Origin: Melioribacteraceae bacterium
GTDB taxonomy: Bacteria > Bacteroidota > Ignavibacteria > Ignavibacteriales > Melioribacteraceae
Length of the DNA stretch: 64,000 nucleotides
Assembly: GCA_019638015.1 (NCBI GenBank)
Contig: JAHBUP010000001.1
Span: forward strand, 682,001 to 746,000
Direction: 5' to 3'
Below the pieces are notes generated by a model. The model had not been told where the DNA came from. It saw only the letters and a list, made by a program, of their open reading frames with translations, and made no database searches. This document shows, one piece after another, positions 16,776 to 25,072 of this stretch. The position numbers and the translations under genes are program-made. Position 1 is the stretch's first letter. Every line of letters starts with the position of its first letter.

Positions 16776-18614
16776 TTATTTTTCATAGTAACGTTCACTT
16801 AAAGCTAATTTGTCCAAAAGTTCATTGCTAAATATGTTTTTACTACTTAATCTCAATTTTCGAAAAAATTTAGATATTTTGGATTCTGAAATGTTCAACT
16901 TATTAGCAATCTCCTTGTTAGAATAATCTTTTAACTTCAAGCGAATAATTTCCATTTCATCATGATTACAAATTTTAGAAAGTTTATTAAAAACAACTTT
17001 ACTATCCAATTTTCCCTCAATCTTATAGTAAATTTTCTCCAAATCAACCCTTGGTTTATTCTTGATCTTAATATTAGTGCCAATTAGGCCTTCAATTGAA
17101 TTTTGATCGCTTTCATCTTGAATGCTAGTATCGCTTGAATCGTCGTCTTCTTGAGTATCACCATAGCTCGAATCGTCGTCATCAAATAAATTTTCAATCG
17201 TGTTTTTGTCCGGATTAGCCATGTTAAACGATGGATAATTAACTTGCTCATCAAAAGTTTGATCATTCTTTGTTTTTTTTATATAATTTTCTTCCCTTTT
17301 CTGAGCTAAATACAGCATATCATATGTTTTGAGCAATTTTAAGAAACACATTAGATAGCTGGCCAATTGAAAGTTTTCTTCAGAAGCGGTCCCGGATTCA
17401 TCAGATTTTTCTTCAAAAATGGAAATTTTATGGTATAGTTCATTTATGCTTTTTGAAATCTTAAAGAAAATCGAGAGAAATAGATCGAAGGTAATTGCTA
17501 AAGAAAAAATATTTTCATCTCCAACGTGTAATAATTTAAACCAATTTTGCTCTGCCTTTGAAAGTTTCTTTCTTTCAGAAAGCTCATCTAATATATTCGC
17601 ACGAAAATGCTTTTCAAAGTCTTGAACCATTAAGTCTAAGGATACGGCAAATATTTGAGCTAATATTCCTTTTTTTTCAATTAAAAAATAAAGCTTATGT
17701 ATTAACTCAAGTTTTAAGCGATAATCCGAAACACTCAATTCTTTAACTGAATCAAAATGTTCTATACAAAATTCTTTTGCTTTCTTTGAGGTCGTCTCAT
17801 CATAATGGACTTGGAGCTTCACATTTATTTTTTCAAATAAACTATCAATTTTATTGAAGTAATTTTTGTCGCTCCAATCATATCCAAATGAGCTTTTCAT
17901 CTGTTCTTTTTCATCAAAAAATATTTGTCCTAATATTTTCTGATAATGTTCTTTTTTAAAGACGTCATCTAATGTAATCTTTCCCTCTTCCGCTAAAACT
18001 AATCTTTCATAAGAAATAATTCCTATTAGGCATTCGTTTATTTCAATGTAGCTATCATAGAAAAAGTCAGGATCGATACGGTACTTTGTAGAGATAATTT
18101 CTTTCTGAAAATATCTTTGGATCACCTTTTTTTGATCTAGTGGCTCCAAATTATAAATATTTGCAATTGTGTTAAGTTCATCAATCAGATTGTAACGTTT
18201 GCTAAACTCATTAAAGAGTATGTTTAAAAATTGTTGTGGGGTCTGTGGACTAGGCTCATTCGACTTCTCAACAATACTTACGAAATCATTGATTTCCCGG
18301 AAATTATTAAGATTATTAATGATAGGTCTTCTTTTTGCCATACCACTTGCTTGCTTTGAGCTTGATCTATTTTTGATTTCCTCCTGAAAGAAGATTTCAT
18401 AAAGAGTAAGAGTTCCATAAATATTTAATTTACTCTGGTTATTTTTTTGAGAAACAATGCTGACGAATTTTTTGAGTGGTATTAATGAATAATCAATTGA
18501 TAAGTCATAATCTCTAATATTAATGTAGGACCCATCTGGTTTTTTAAATTTAAGTATCTTTTCTGAATATTTGATTCCATCATCTAAATACTCGTAGTTG
18601 TTAGAAATACTCAT
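16776..18614 (-). CDS. Large hypothetical protein with C-terminal sigma-region-4/LuxR-like HTH
   Basis: About 612 residues. The body is mostly helical and charged, without recognised domains. A very acidic linker (NLFDDDDSSYGDTQEDDDSSD) precedes a C-terminal HTH (HDEMEIIRLKLKDYSNKEIANKLNISESKISKFFRKLRL) that resembles sigma-70 region 4 or LuxR DNA-binding helices. The ATG at 18614 follows GAGAG; an upstream in-frame ATG at 18671 would add a hydrophobic stretch with no supporting ribosome-binding site. It diverges from the DUF5659-primase operon across a shared ~160-bp promoter region, so it may regulate that operon or take part in replication initiation. Confidence 0.6.
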   Translation of the reverse strand: MSISNNYEYLDDGIKYSEKILKFKKPDGSYINIRDYDLSIDYSLIPLKKFVSIVSQKNNQSKLNIYGTLTLYEIFFQEEIKNRSSSKQASGMAKRRPIINNLNNFREINDFVSIVEKSNEPSPQTPQQFLNILFNEFSKRYNLIDELNTIANIYNLEPLDQKKVIQRYFQKEIISTKYRIDPDFFYDSYIEINECLIGIISYERLVLAEEGKITLDDVFKKEHYQKILGQIFFDEKEQMKSSFGYDWSDKNYFNKIDSLFEKINVKLQVHYDETTSKKAKEFCIEHFDSVKELSVSDYRLKLELIHKLYFLIEKKGILAQIFAVSLDLMVQDFEKHFRANILDELSERKKLSKAEQNWFKLLHVGDENIFSLAITFDLFLSIFFKISKSINELYHKISIFEEKSDESGTASEENFQLASYLMCFLKLLKTYDMLYLAQKREENYIKKTKNDQTFDEQVNYPSFNMANPDKNTIENLFDDDDSSYGDTQEDDDSSDTSIQDESDQNSIEGLIGTNIKIKNKPRVDLEKIYYKIEGKLDSKVVFNKLSKICNHDEMEIIRLKLKDYSNKEIANKLNISESKISKFFRKLRLSSKNIFSNELLDKLALSERYYEK

Positions 18615-18684
18615 TTCACTCTCAATTGTTAAAATATTATAAATCAAAAAAAACAAATTATTTAGAAACAAAACAAAAAAAGAT

Positions 18685-18713
18685 TTGACAATAGGAAATA
18701 CATTGCTTATATT
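18685..18713 (+). promoter_or_regulatory. Promoter of the DUF5659-primase operon
   Basis: TTGACA (18685-18690) and TATATT (18708-18713) are separated by 17 nt, followed by AT-rich leader and an AAGGAG ribosome-binding site (18762-18767) before the ATG at 18778. This is a sigma-70-type consensus promoter, stronger than most visible in this window. It lies between divergent genes. Confidence 0.65.
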
Positions 18714-18777
18714 TAATTAGTAAATATTTATATATAATAATTTCATAATATTAAAGTAAAAAAGGAGAAAAACTAAA

Positions 18778-19083
18778 ATGGCAGTTTACAAAACCCGAGA
18801 TTTTTATCTCAGCGGGTTTTTGATAGCCGATAAACACAAACTTCTAAAACACCAGAGATATAATGGGTTATTGGAGTTCGTGTTTTACGACACACCGGAG
18901 CTACACAATGCAATTAAGCAATACTATGCGGCTGAGACTAAAATAGACGCTATGACCTATTCAGTCACAATACGCAACTTGAAGTCCTTAATCCACTCGA
19001 AAAGAGAAGAGGATCTTCCATTTACTATTTCAAATGAGCAACTAAATCATGAATTCGTTAACAAACAATCAATCAGCGCATGA
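18778..19083 (+). CDS. DUF5659-like small protein
   Basis: 101 residues beginning YKTRDFYLSGFLIADKHKL, the pattern of DUF5659 proteins found on plasmids and phage-like elements. AAGGAG lies 10 nt before the ATG. Its last 35 bases overlap the start of the primase-helicase gene in another frame, so the two are likely translationally coupled. Function unknown; the context suggests a replication accessory or DNA-binding role. Confidence 0.65.
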   Translation: MAVYKTRDFYLSGFLIADKHKLLKHQRYNGLLEFVFYDTPELHNAIKQYYAAETKIDAMTYSVTIRNLKSLIHSKREEDLPFTISNEQLNHEFVNKQSISA

Positions 19084-21265
19084 AATAAAACAAATATTTT
19101 ATTCAACAAACCCGCTAATAACTCCAAATCAAACTAAAGAAAAAGCTGCAGAAATCACACATGGCTGGAAACTGGAAAGTTGTAACTGGTCAGAACCCGA
19201 ATTAACAACCCTCGTAAAAACAAAAGCATACATCTGTAGCAAACTCCAAGATGGTCATAAGACCAAATCTAATGTAGAAGAGGTTTACATGTGTGCATTG
19301 GATTTTGATAATAAAGCAGAAAGGTTCACTAAAGATGAGTTTATTGAAAAAGCTTCCAAATGGCAGTTCAGTTGGTTTTTACATACAACAATAAGTCATC
19401 ATTCCAAATACTACGAAGATGGAACACCAATAGATAAATTTAGAGTCTTAATTCCTTTTCTTAATCCAGTGAGCGATAATTTTTTAAGGGATAATCTAAA
19501 AGAATTTTGGCTATCAAAATTCCCCCAACTTGACCCCACATCGTTTCAAGGTGAAAGATATTACATGATATCCCCTAACGCCGAAACATATTTTCACGAA
19601 TTCCGAGATGGTGAAGGTAAACATGTTTTTATTAACCCAGAAATCGCAAATAATAGTGGCCAACCAACCGGAGTTAAGAATAAATCAAACTCCACGAAAA
19701 GCAATGAAATGTTCAAAATGGATTGGGAGGTTACGTTATCTGACAACAAAACAATAAAAAAGGTTTTCGAGATATCCAGCCATACACCAGTTTTTTGTCC
19801 ATTCTGTATTCATGATTCAGCACACCGAGGAAACCCCACAAGTGCAAATGCATTTGTGGATATTAATAGTGTCGGCTACCACTACATTTATTGTTCTTCT
19901 GAGGATAAAACTTATTGGCCGGATCCAAAAGATACATTGCTGAAAAATGTGAAATTGTTCTGGAATACTACTGTTGGACAGCCTTGTCAAACAGATTATA
20001 CTACTCCGGAATCACTAGGAGAACAAAAACCGGCGAAGACTATTTACGTGTTTAAGAACGATAATGATTTTAAGAATTTTTGTACTAATGAAAGTATTCC
20101 TTATTCGCTAAAAACATATTTAATAAGAGCTGGAATTATCTTTAATCCAAAATTAAGCTCCGGATTAAATGGTCAATATTATAATTTATTTGAAGAAACA
20201 GATTATATGAAAAAAGATTATAGTCATCTACAAGCACTTAAGCACGAATTGCTAATAACAGAACTTGATAAAAGAGTACCGGTTATAAGCGAATTATTAA
20301 AAAATATTTTTGGCGATGATGAATATGTATTAAGGTTTTTGAATTGGATAGGGTTTCTACTTCAGAAGCGGGAGAAGGCCTTCACAGCTTGGTTAGTTCA
20401 ATCCAAGGAACAAGGGGTCGGCAAAGACTTTTTATTTAATTTCATTTTGAGACCGTTGTTTGGTGAAAAACAATCGCAATTGTTGAATGGTAGCCGAATA
20501 GGAAAACAGTTTAATTCAATGGATTTACATTGTTTTTTAAGGGGGTACAATGAGGTTTTTACAAACAAAGATTCTGCAACTAATACTTTCAGAAAAGAAT
20601 GGCTAAAAGATAGAATAACGGGTAAGGAGCAAGAGATTGAATTCAAAGGGGTAGATGCGTATTCGGCAAGAAACTATATGAATTTTATACTTTTTTCAAA
20701 TAATGACATGGCAATAGCACTAGATGAAAACGATAGGCGATACAATGTGGTTAAAAATGAAAAAGCTAAAAAGGTTAAGGACTTATCATTTTACATTAAC
20801 GAAGACCATTTACCAGATCAAGTAAACAGTGAATTAGAAGCATTTGCCGAGATTGTATTTACACTGGAAGTAGATCGTGAATTGGCAAACACCGCCATTA
20901 CCACAGCAGCAAAAGATGAACTTATAGGACTTAGCAAAGATAACTATGATAAGTTTATTGATGCGCTTGCAAGTGGGGATAGTGATTATTTTATGCTAGA
21001 CGAAGTGTTCCAACCAACTCATAGTGATCTTTTATTTAACTCAAGCACTGATAATAATACTGAATCATCTGTATCAAAAGAAGTGAGAGAATCAATTTCA
21101 ATATATAAGGCGATTCCTAGTAGGTACATGAACTCAATTATAAAGTTTCATTTCCCAAAAAATCAGTATCGAGAGTCACTTGATAGACTGAAGCAGAAGA
21201 ATTTGATTACGATTCAGAAACGGTTTGGCGGGGGGCAAAACCAAAAAGTTTATATGGTTAAATAA
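19049..21265 (+). CDS. Primase-helicase, DUF5906 / D5-like
   Basis: 738 residues. The N-terminal region has primase-polymerase-like motifs: ALDFDNKAE (acidic metal site), WFLHTTISHHSK and DKFRVLIPFLNPVS. A zinc-binding segment follows (CPFCIHDSAH ... YIYCSS). The C-terminal half is a superfamily-3-type helicase of the DUF5906/phage-plasmid class: WLVQSKEQGVGKDFLFNFIL (P-loop with Asp after GK), LRGYNEVF (Walker B-like position), then FILFSNNDMAIALDENDRRYNVV. It would prime and unwind DNA for element replication. Iterons lie immediately after its stop. The N-terminal primase call is weaker than the helicase call. Confidence 0.8.
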   Translation: MNSLTNNQSAHEIKQIFYSTNPLITPNQTKEKAAEITHGWKLESCNWSEPELTTLVKTKAYICSKLQDGHKTKSNVEEVYMCALDFDNKAERFTKDEFIEKASKWQFSWFLHTTISHHSKYYEDGTPIDKFRVLIPFLNPVSDNFLRDNLKEFWLSKFPQLDPTSFQGERYYMISPNAETYFHEFRDGEGKHVFINPEIANNSGQPTGVKNKSNSTKSNEMFKMDWEVTLSDNKTIKKVFEISSHTPVFCPFCIHDSAHRGNPTSANAFVDINSVGYHYIYCSSEDKTYWPDPKDTLLKNVKLFWNTTVGQPCQTDYTTPESLGEQKPAKTIYVFKNDNDFKNFCTNESIPYSLKTYLIRAGIIFNPKLSSGLNGQYYNLFEETDYMKKDYSHLQALKHELLITELDKRVPVISELLKNIFGDDEYVLRFLNWIGFLLQKREKAFTAWLVQSKEQGVGKDFLFNFILRPLFGEKQSQLLNGSRIGKQFNSMDLHCFLRGYNEVFTNKDSATNTFRKEWLKDRITGKEQEIEFKGVDAYSARNYMNFILFSNNDMAIALDENDRRYNVVKNEKAKKVKDLSFYINEDHLPDQVNSELEAFAEIVFTLEVDRELANTAITTAAKDELIGLSKDNYDKFIDALASGDSDYFMLDEVFQPTHSDLLFNSSTDNNTESSVSKEVRESISIYKAIPSRYMNSIIKFHFPKNQYRESLDRLKQKNLITIQKRFGGGQNQKVYMVK

Positions 21266-21268
21266 GTT

Positions 21269-21569
21269 TGTAACCAATGCAACCTTTTTGTAACCTTTTT
21301 GTATCCGAAAGATTGTTTGAATTTGAGACAAAAACAAAGAAAAAGGCATTTGTAACCTATGTAACCTATTTTTTTAAAAGTTTAGAAAAATAGTAATATA
21401 AAAAATATATAACAGAGAGAGACACGAGAAATCATATTCTGTGATAAAGTAGAGGTTACATTGGTTACAAGTTACAAATTGAGAATTGAAGCTGAAAACG
21501 CAGATATTGAGGTTACAAACTGGTTACATTCCGGTTACAAAAGGTTACAAACAATTATTAACGGTTACA
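21269..21569. other. Inverted iteron cluster, putative replication origin
   Basis: Left half: TGTAACC at 21269, 21289, 21351 and 21360, plus variants TGCAACC (21278) and TGTATCC (21300). Right half, opposite orientation: GGTTACA at 21454, 21463, 21511, 21522, 21533, 21543 and 21563, plus AGTTACA (21470). Many spacings are 9-11 bp, about one helical turn. Between the halves lies an ~85-bp AT-rich core (21367-21453). Such repeats next to a primase-helicase gene are the usual design of plasmid or satellite-phage origins. They could also be operators. Confidence 0.75.
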
Positions 21570-21577
21570 AAATCCTA

Positions 21578-22009
21578 ATGGATAATGTTATGAAAAAGAA
21601 TAAATTAAAACCAACATTCACAGATGATATTAATCAAAATATCCAAATAGCTGTGAATTACGAAAAAGGACTTACAAGCAAAGGAGTCAATGACTTTACA
21701 GGTTCCTCGGTTAATCCGATTGCTCCCGACCAAGTGATAGCTGCTATCGACTGGTACACGAAATTCACTTTACCGGCAAAAACCTTTAACGCAGATTTTA
21801 CAAGCTATTATGTAAAGCATAGGATCGAAGCTCATCTGAGATCACTTGGAAATGGGATGTATATTTCAAATGGGGCAGTTATTGCTGCCCTGCTGATCAT
21901 GGGAATCGATTACAAAAAAGACAAAAACAGCCCCAATGTTATTCCTAAACTGAAAAGTAAAAGGATTCCGCTGCCAAAGGTACGCTGGCATCTATTTATT
22001 AAAGACTAA
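21578..22009 (+). CDS. Hypothetical element protein downstream of the iterons
   Basis: About 143 residues from the ATG at 21578 (another ATG at 21590). The frame is open back to a TTG at 21461, but that stretch is translated iteron repeat and is not supported as coding. The body (DDINQNIQIAVNYEKG ... DQVIAAIDWYTKFTLPAKTFNADFTSYYVKHRIEAHL ... NGAVIAALLIMGIDYKKDK) is helical with no known domain. The second half looks like a compact helical DNA-binding or adaptor module. It is probably transcribed from within or across the iteron region. Confidence 0.5.
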   Translation: MDNVMKKNKLKPTFTDDINQNIQIAVNYEKGLTSKGVNDFTGSSVNPIAPDQVIAAIDWYTKFTLPAKTFNADFTSYYVKHRIEAHLRSLGNGMYISNGAVIAALLIMGIDYKKDKNSPNVIPKLKSKRIPLPKVRWHLFIKD

Positions 22010-22038
22010 TTGGGAAAATGCGGGGATTTTCCCCCAAT
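22009..22038 (+). terminator. Hairpin at the 3' end of the replication module
   Basis: ATTGGGAAAAT pairs with ATTTTCCCCCAAT across GCGGGG. It begins at the stop codon of the preceding gene. A T run is absent, so termination is plausible but not certain. Confidence 0.45.
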
Positions 22039-22533
22039 CTCGATTTTGCGTAAATCTAAGTCCATGATTTCAGCATGATAAGCCAAAAAAAAGCCAAAAA
22101 ATCTCCTTAGGGTTTTGGTTCCATAGCCCCAACTGCAAATCTGAGCCAGCTAGCGACCTCTCCAATAGTGGTAAAGCCAAAAAAGCTACAAGGTATTTTT
22201 ATTTTTGCCCCAGAATCGAAAACTCAAAATTATTTTTGGGAAATTTTCACCGACCCTATATGCAAAGGATCACAACATCCATTTTATTCTTGCGCTTTAT
22301 ATACATTAAACTTAAGTTGAAACTAAATAATGGGCTGGTTCAATTTTGGGGCTATTACAGGAAACTTCACACGAAAACACTTCACTGACTGGTGAATTTA
22401 ATATAGAATTGATGGAATGAAATAAATTTTACTAACAAAAGAACTCGACCAATAAATTGTTTTATTGGTGTAAAAAACTTTGTGTGTTCGCCTAAATGCA
22501 ACCAAGTTATAAACCAATTACTTGAGAAATAAT
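22039..22533. other. Non-coding region between mobile element and cassette array
   Basis: About 495 bases without a supported ORF. It contains GCCAAAAAA repeats near 22080-22105 and 22190, and ends with a possible cassette core GTTATAA near 22508. This is the junction between the primase/iteron element and the cassette array; no integron integrase or attI could be recognised here. Confidence 0.45.
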
Positions 22534-22857
22534 ATGAAAAGAACTTTATGTCAAATATCCTTAATACTGGTGCTTACATTCCTTTACGGTTGTGAGGATA
22601 GTTCCTCTAAAAAAAGAATTGCTGAACTTGAATCTCAACTTGATGATTTCAAATCAAAATTTGAAGAAATCAAATCATCTGCAGACGATATTGAATTAGC
22701 AGTGGGACAACTTAATAGTGAAATTAGTGATTTTGCATATCAAGATTGGCAATGGAACGTTCAAGAAGTTGAATCTGCCACAAATGAAATTGAATCAGCT
22801 CTTTATGAATTACAAAGCATAATTGATGATTTAGAAATTGAATTAGTCGGGTATTAG
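22534..22857 (+). CDS. Small coiled-coil lipoprotein
   Basis: 107 residues from the ATG at 22534. A lipoprotein signal (CQISLILVLTFLYGC) is followed by a nearly uninterrupted coiled coil (KKRIAELESQLDDFKSKFEEIKSSADDIEL ... NEIESALYELQSIIDDLEIEL). The design resembles small Lpp-like or cell-envelope spacer proteins. It is the first gene of the plus-strand array and is followed by an attC-like sequence that is more degenerate than the others. Function unknown. Confidence 0.65.
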   Translation: MKRTLCQISLILVLTFLYGCEDSSSKKRIAELESQLDDFKSKFEEIKSSADDIELAVGQLNSEISDFAYQDWQWNVQEVESATNEIESALYELQSIIDDLEIELVGY

Positions 22858-22896
22858 GATTTTTGTACAAATGAGAAAGTTTGAAATTAATTAAGA

Positions 22897-23019
22897 ATAC
22901 TTAATAAGTTTCAAAACATGATTGATCTATTCTCTGAGTGTAATTAATAAAATTAATTAATAAATAATTATCAGTAGAAATTATCAAAGTGTTGAGCGGC
23001 TTAAAACAAGTCGTTCAGA
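22897..23019 (+). repeat. Degenerate attC-like spacer
   Basis: TAATAAGTTTCAAAACATG and CTCTGAGTGTAATTAATAAAATTAATTAATAAATAATTATC parallel the corresponding segments of the clear attC site at 24380-24568. It then has GAGCGGCTTAAAACAAGTCGTTCAGAAGGC, like the right arm of other sites. The terminal cores do not form a clean RYYYAAC/GTTRRRY pair, so this is a decayed or divergent member. Confidence 0.45.
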
Positions 23020-23028
23020 AGGCAAATA

Positions 23029-23355
23029 ATGAATGAATTAATAATAAAAAATTATGATGTTCTGATTGTGAGGATATTGCAGATAATTATTTCTTTTTTC
23101 TACTCATATATTGGCATTGTTTTTATTGGGTTGCTCGTAGACGGTGAATTCATAAATCCAAAAGAGTTCATAGAGCTCATTTTATTATTCAATGCAACGC
23201 CGCTTGCATTGGCTATTGTATGGGGAATCACAGCAATCCTGGCAACATTTTTCATTAAGAGAAGTAGCGGTCATAAAATAAAAGATTCTTTCTTTCTGAA
23301 GAAATGGATGAGTCTAAAATCATGGATGTTTTCTTTGGGAAAGGACTTTGAGTAA
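23029..23355 (+). CDS. Small membrane protein (cassette gene)
   Basis: 108 residues with two hydrophobic segments (IIISFFYSYIGIVFIGLLV and ATPLALAIVWGITAILATFFI), a basic C-terminal tail and no known domain. It lies 10 nt after a possible GTTCAGA cassette core. Starts and spacing are as usual for integron cassettes, where genes begin close to the recombination point and often lack strong ribosome-binding sites. Function unknown. Confidence 0.55.
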   Translation: MNELIIKNYDVLIVRILQIIISFFYSYIGIVFIGLLVDGEFINPKEFIELILLFNATPLALAIVWGITAILATFFIKRSSGHKIKDSFFLKKWMSLKSWMFSLGKDFE

Positions 23356-23380
23356 ATAAGATAATTAATATAAGACGACA

Positions 23381-23549
23381 AACTAACAAGGAGTCGAGAA
23401 GCTTGTGTATAAAATAAAATGGGTGTGAAAATAGGAACTCAAAAAATAAAGTTAATATGAAATATAAAGCTGATTTTATAACAAAAAAGGTGGTCGCCAA
23501 AAATGTCATTGTAGTTATGGGCGGCAAGTTACCCGTAATGCTGTTATGC
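23381..23549 (+). repeat. attC-like recombination site
   Basis: Possible left core AACTAAC (23381-23387) followed by AAGGAGTCGAGAAGC. The right end has GGGCGGCAAGTTACCCGTAATGCT and the core GTTATGC (23543-23549), 12 bases before the next start codon. The right core is exactly complementary to GCATAAC at the end of the next cassette (24380-24386), which fixes the cassette boundary here. Confidence 0.6.
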
Positions 23550-23560
23550 CGTGAGTTAAA

Positions 23561-24373
23561 ATGAAAAATAAATATTATAAAATATTTTCAACAGTGCTTC
23601 TTATTTTAAGTGTAATTATGCTTGTTGTATTTATTGTTTCAAGTTATTTTATATTTATCAATCAACCTTCATTAACCTGGCAACCAGATAGTGTTGGATT
23701 TTCATATTTTCTTAAAATATTCTCACCTAGTATACAGATTGGAACATCTTCAATCGTCTTTTTTACACTATGGCTTACTTTTGAGAGAATGCGACAAACA
23801 CAAAATCAATTGGACATTACTCTAAAGAATATAGCATTCAATAATTACTACAAACACAAAGAGGAATTCAGTTCGTTCTTGAACAAAATGCCTTTTTTTG
23901 CTTTTTTGAAGAAGCATAGCCAAATTGAAGTTGAGACTCTCTTTCCTGCCATTTATTCTTACTTTTTTAATAAATCGTATAAAAACTTTGAAGCAAGACT
24001 GAATTCTAAATCAAGGGATGAAATAAATAACTTTATCGCCGAAATAAAGAAATCACCCATCAGTATTGTTAATCAAGATTTAGAACAAATATCTATCGAA
24101 GAAATTAAAAAACTATCTGAATTGATTAATAGAACTATCGAACCAATATGCAGTATTAATACCGAAATAGAAGTTGTCACAGTTAGACAACATTTTATGG
24201 AAGTCGGTGGTAAACCATTAAAATTAGTTGAAGAGAGATTCAAATTGTTGAACAATCTATTTTGGGCAATTTCATTATATGAAGACTTTTTAGCATTTGA
24301 CGGAATATATCAATCAGAGAGAGCAAATTTTGCGCTCAACTTTGCAAAATACAGAGCGACTATTGGCTTATGA
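23561..24373 (+). CDS. Two-helix membrane-anchored protein of unknown function (cassette gene)
   Basis: 270 residues. Two N-terminal membrane helices (IFSTVLLILSVIMLVVFIVSSYFIF and QIGTSSIVFFTLWLTFERM) precede a cytoplasmic helical domain (LDITLKNIAFNNYYKHKEEFSSFLNKM...). This layout is common in uncharacterised, sometimes phage-defence-linked membrane proteins, but I recognise no family. The gene begins 17 nt after the cassette core GTTATGC and ends 6 nt before the complementary core GCATAAC, so it fills one cassette (23544-24562). Confidence 0.6.
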   Translation: MKNKYYKIFSTVLLILSVIMLVVFIVSSYFIFINQPSLTWQPDSVGFSYFLKIFSPSIQIGTSSIVFFTLWLTFERMRQTQNQLDITLKNIAFNNYYKHKEEFSSFLNKMPFFAFLKKHSQIEVETLFPAIYSYFFNKSYKNFEARLNSKSRDEINNFIAEIKKSPISIVNQDLEQISIEEIKKLSELINRTIEPICSINTEIEVVTVRQHFMEVGGKPLKLVEERFKLLNNLFWAISLYEDFLAFDGIYQSERANFALNFAKYRATIGL

Positions 24374-24379
24374 AGAACT

Positions 24380-24568
24380 GCATAACAAGTTGTTCAAGAC
24401 CGACCGCTTTAAACATTGCGGAATTTGTTTGGTTAAAAGGTTGCGTTGTAAAAGTTTGTTGCTCTTTGAGTGTAGTTAACAAAATGAATTAATAAATAAA
24501 TCATCGGCCTTGGTTTTCAAAGTTGCATTGCTGTTATGGACGGCGCTTTAGTTGCAATGCCGTTAAAT
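24380..24568 (+). repeat. attC site, subtype 1 (189 nt)
   Basis: Left core GCATAAC (24380-24386) runs into AAGTTGTTCAAGACCGACCGC. The right arm ends GGACGGCGCTTTAGTTGCAATGCC and core GTTAAAT (24562-24568). The left arm closely resembles that of well-known antibiotic cassettes (AACAATTCGTTCAAGCCGACGCC type). GCATAAC is the exact complement of the core at the start of the same cassette (23543). Confidence 0.8.
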
Positions 24569-24591
24569 GGCTTAACAAAAAAAGGTAAAAT

Positions 24592-24831
24592 ATGATAAAG
24601 ATATTTCAGCGATTACAAAACAGTTCATCAAAATTAAAAGCTATTTATCTCAGTTGGATACTTTTACATTTTATTCTTTTACTTACTGCTGGAAATATGC
24701 TAGATATTCATGATAGGTTTTTCCCAGATCGCTGGCGTTTAGGATATTATGACATCACTGAGTTTCTAATTTATACTCTATCTCCAATTTTTATTTTTTA
24801 TATAGTTTCGTTTTGGAATGAAAGAAAATAA
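24592..24831 (+). CDS. Small two-helix membrane protein (cassette gene)
   Basis: 79 residues with two membrane helices (AIYLSWILLHFILLLTAGNML and FLIYTLSPIFIFYIVSFW). A ribosome-binding site AAAGG lies just upstream of the ATG. It fills a 0.5-kb cassette (24563-25060) and begins 24 nt after its core. No family recognised. Confidence 0.6.
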   Translation: MIKIFQRLQNSSSKLKAIYLSWILLHFILLLTAGNMLDIHDRFFPDRWRLGYYDITEFLIYTLSPIFIFYIVSFWNERK

Positions 24832-24879
24832 TTAAAATAAAAATATATTTAATATGAAACTTTAAAGAAAAGCAAAGCA

Positions 24880-25066
24880 ATATAACCCGTTCTTCAAGCC
24901 GACCGCTTTAAATGTTGCGGTATTTGTTTAATTGTAAAGTTGCGTTGCTAAAGTTAATTGCTTTTTGAATATGGTGAACAAATAAATTTATAAATAATTA
25001 TCGGTATTCGTTTTTCAAAGCTGCATTCTAGTGTTGGGCGGCAGCTTAAAAACAATGCCGCTATAA
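24880..25066 (+). repeat. attC site, subtype 1 (187 nt)
   Basis: Left core ATATAAC (24880-24886) plus CCGTTCTTCAAGCCGACCGC. The right arm is GTTGGGCGGCAGCTTAAAAACAATGCC with core GCTATAA (25060-25066), a one-base variant of GTTATAA. The left core pairs with its own cassette start GTTAAAT with one mismatch. The body shares long stretches with the sites at 24380 and 25966 (for example GCTTTTTGAATATGGTGAACAAA). Confidence 0.75.
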
Positions 25067-25072
25067 GGCTAA

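Noticed and set aside
17084..17266. Alternative minus-strand frame in the acidic linker of the HTH protein
   Set aside because: Shadow frame of a low-complexity Asp/Ser-rich stretch, without a ribosome-binding site.
21461..21577. N-terminal extension of the 21578 gene from a TTG start
   Set aside because: The extra residues are translated GGTTACA iterons; two ATG codons follow.
10384..22009. Complete prophage
   Set aside because: No structural, packaging or lysis gene is recognisable; only integration and replication functions are present.
24297..24479. 60-residue plus-strand frame
   Set aside because: It starts inside the preceding cassette gene in another frame and runs through an attC site.
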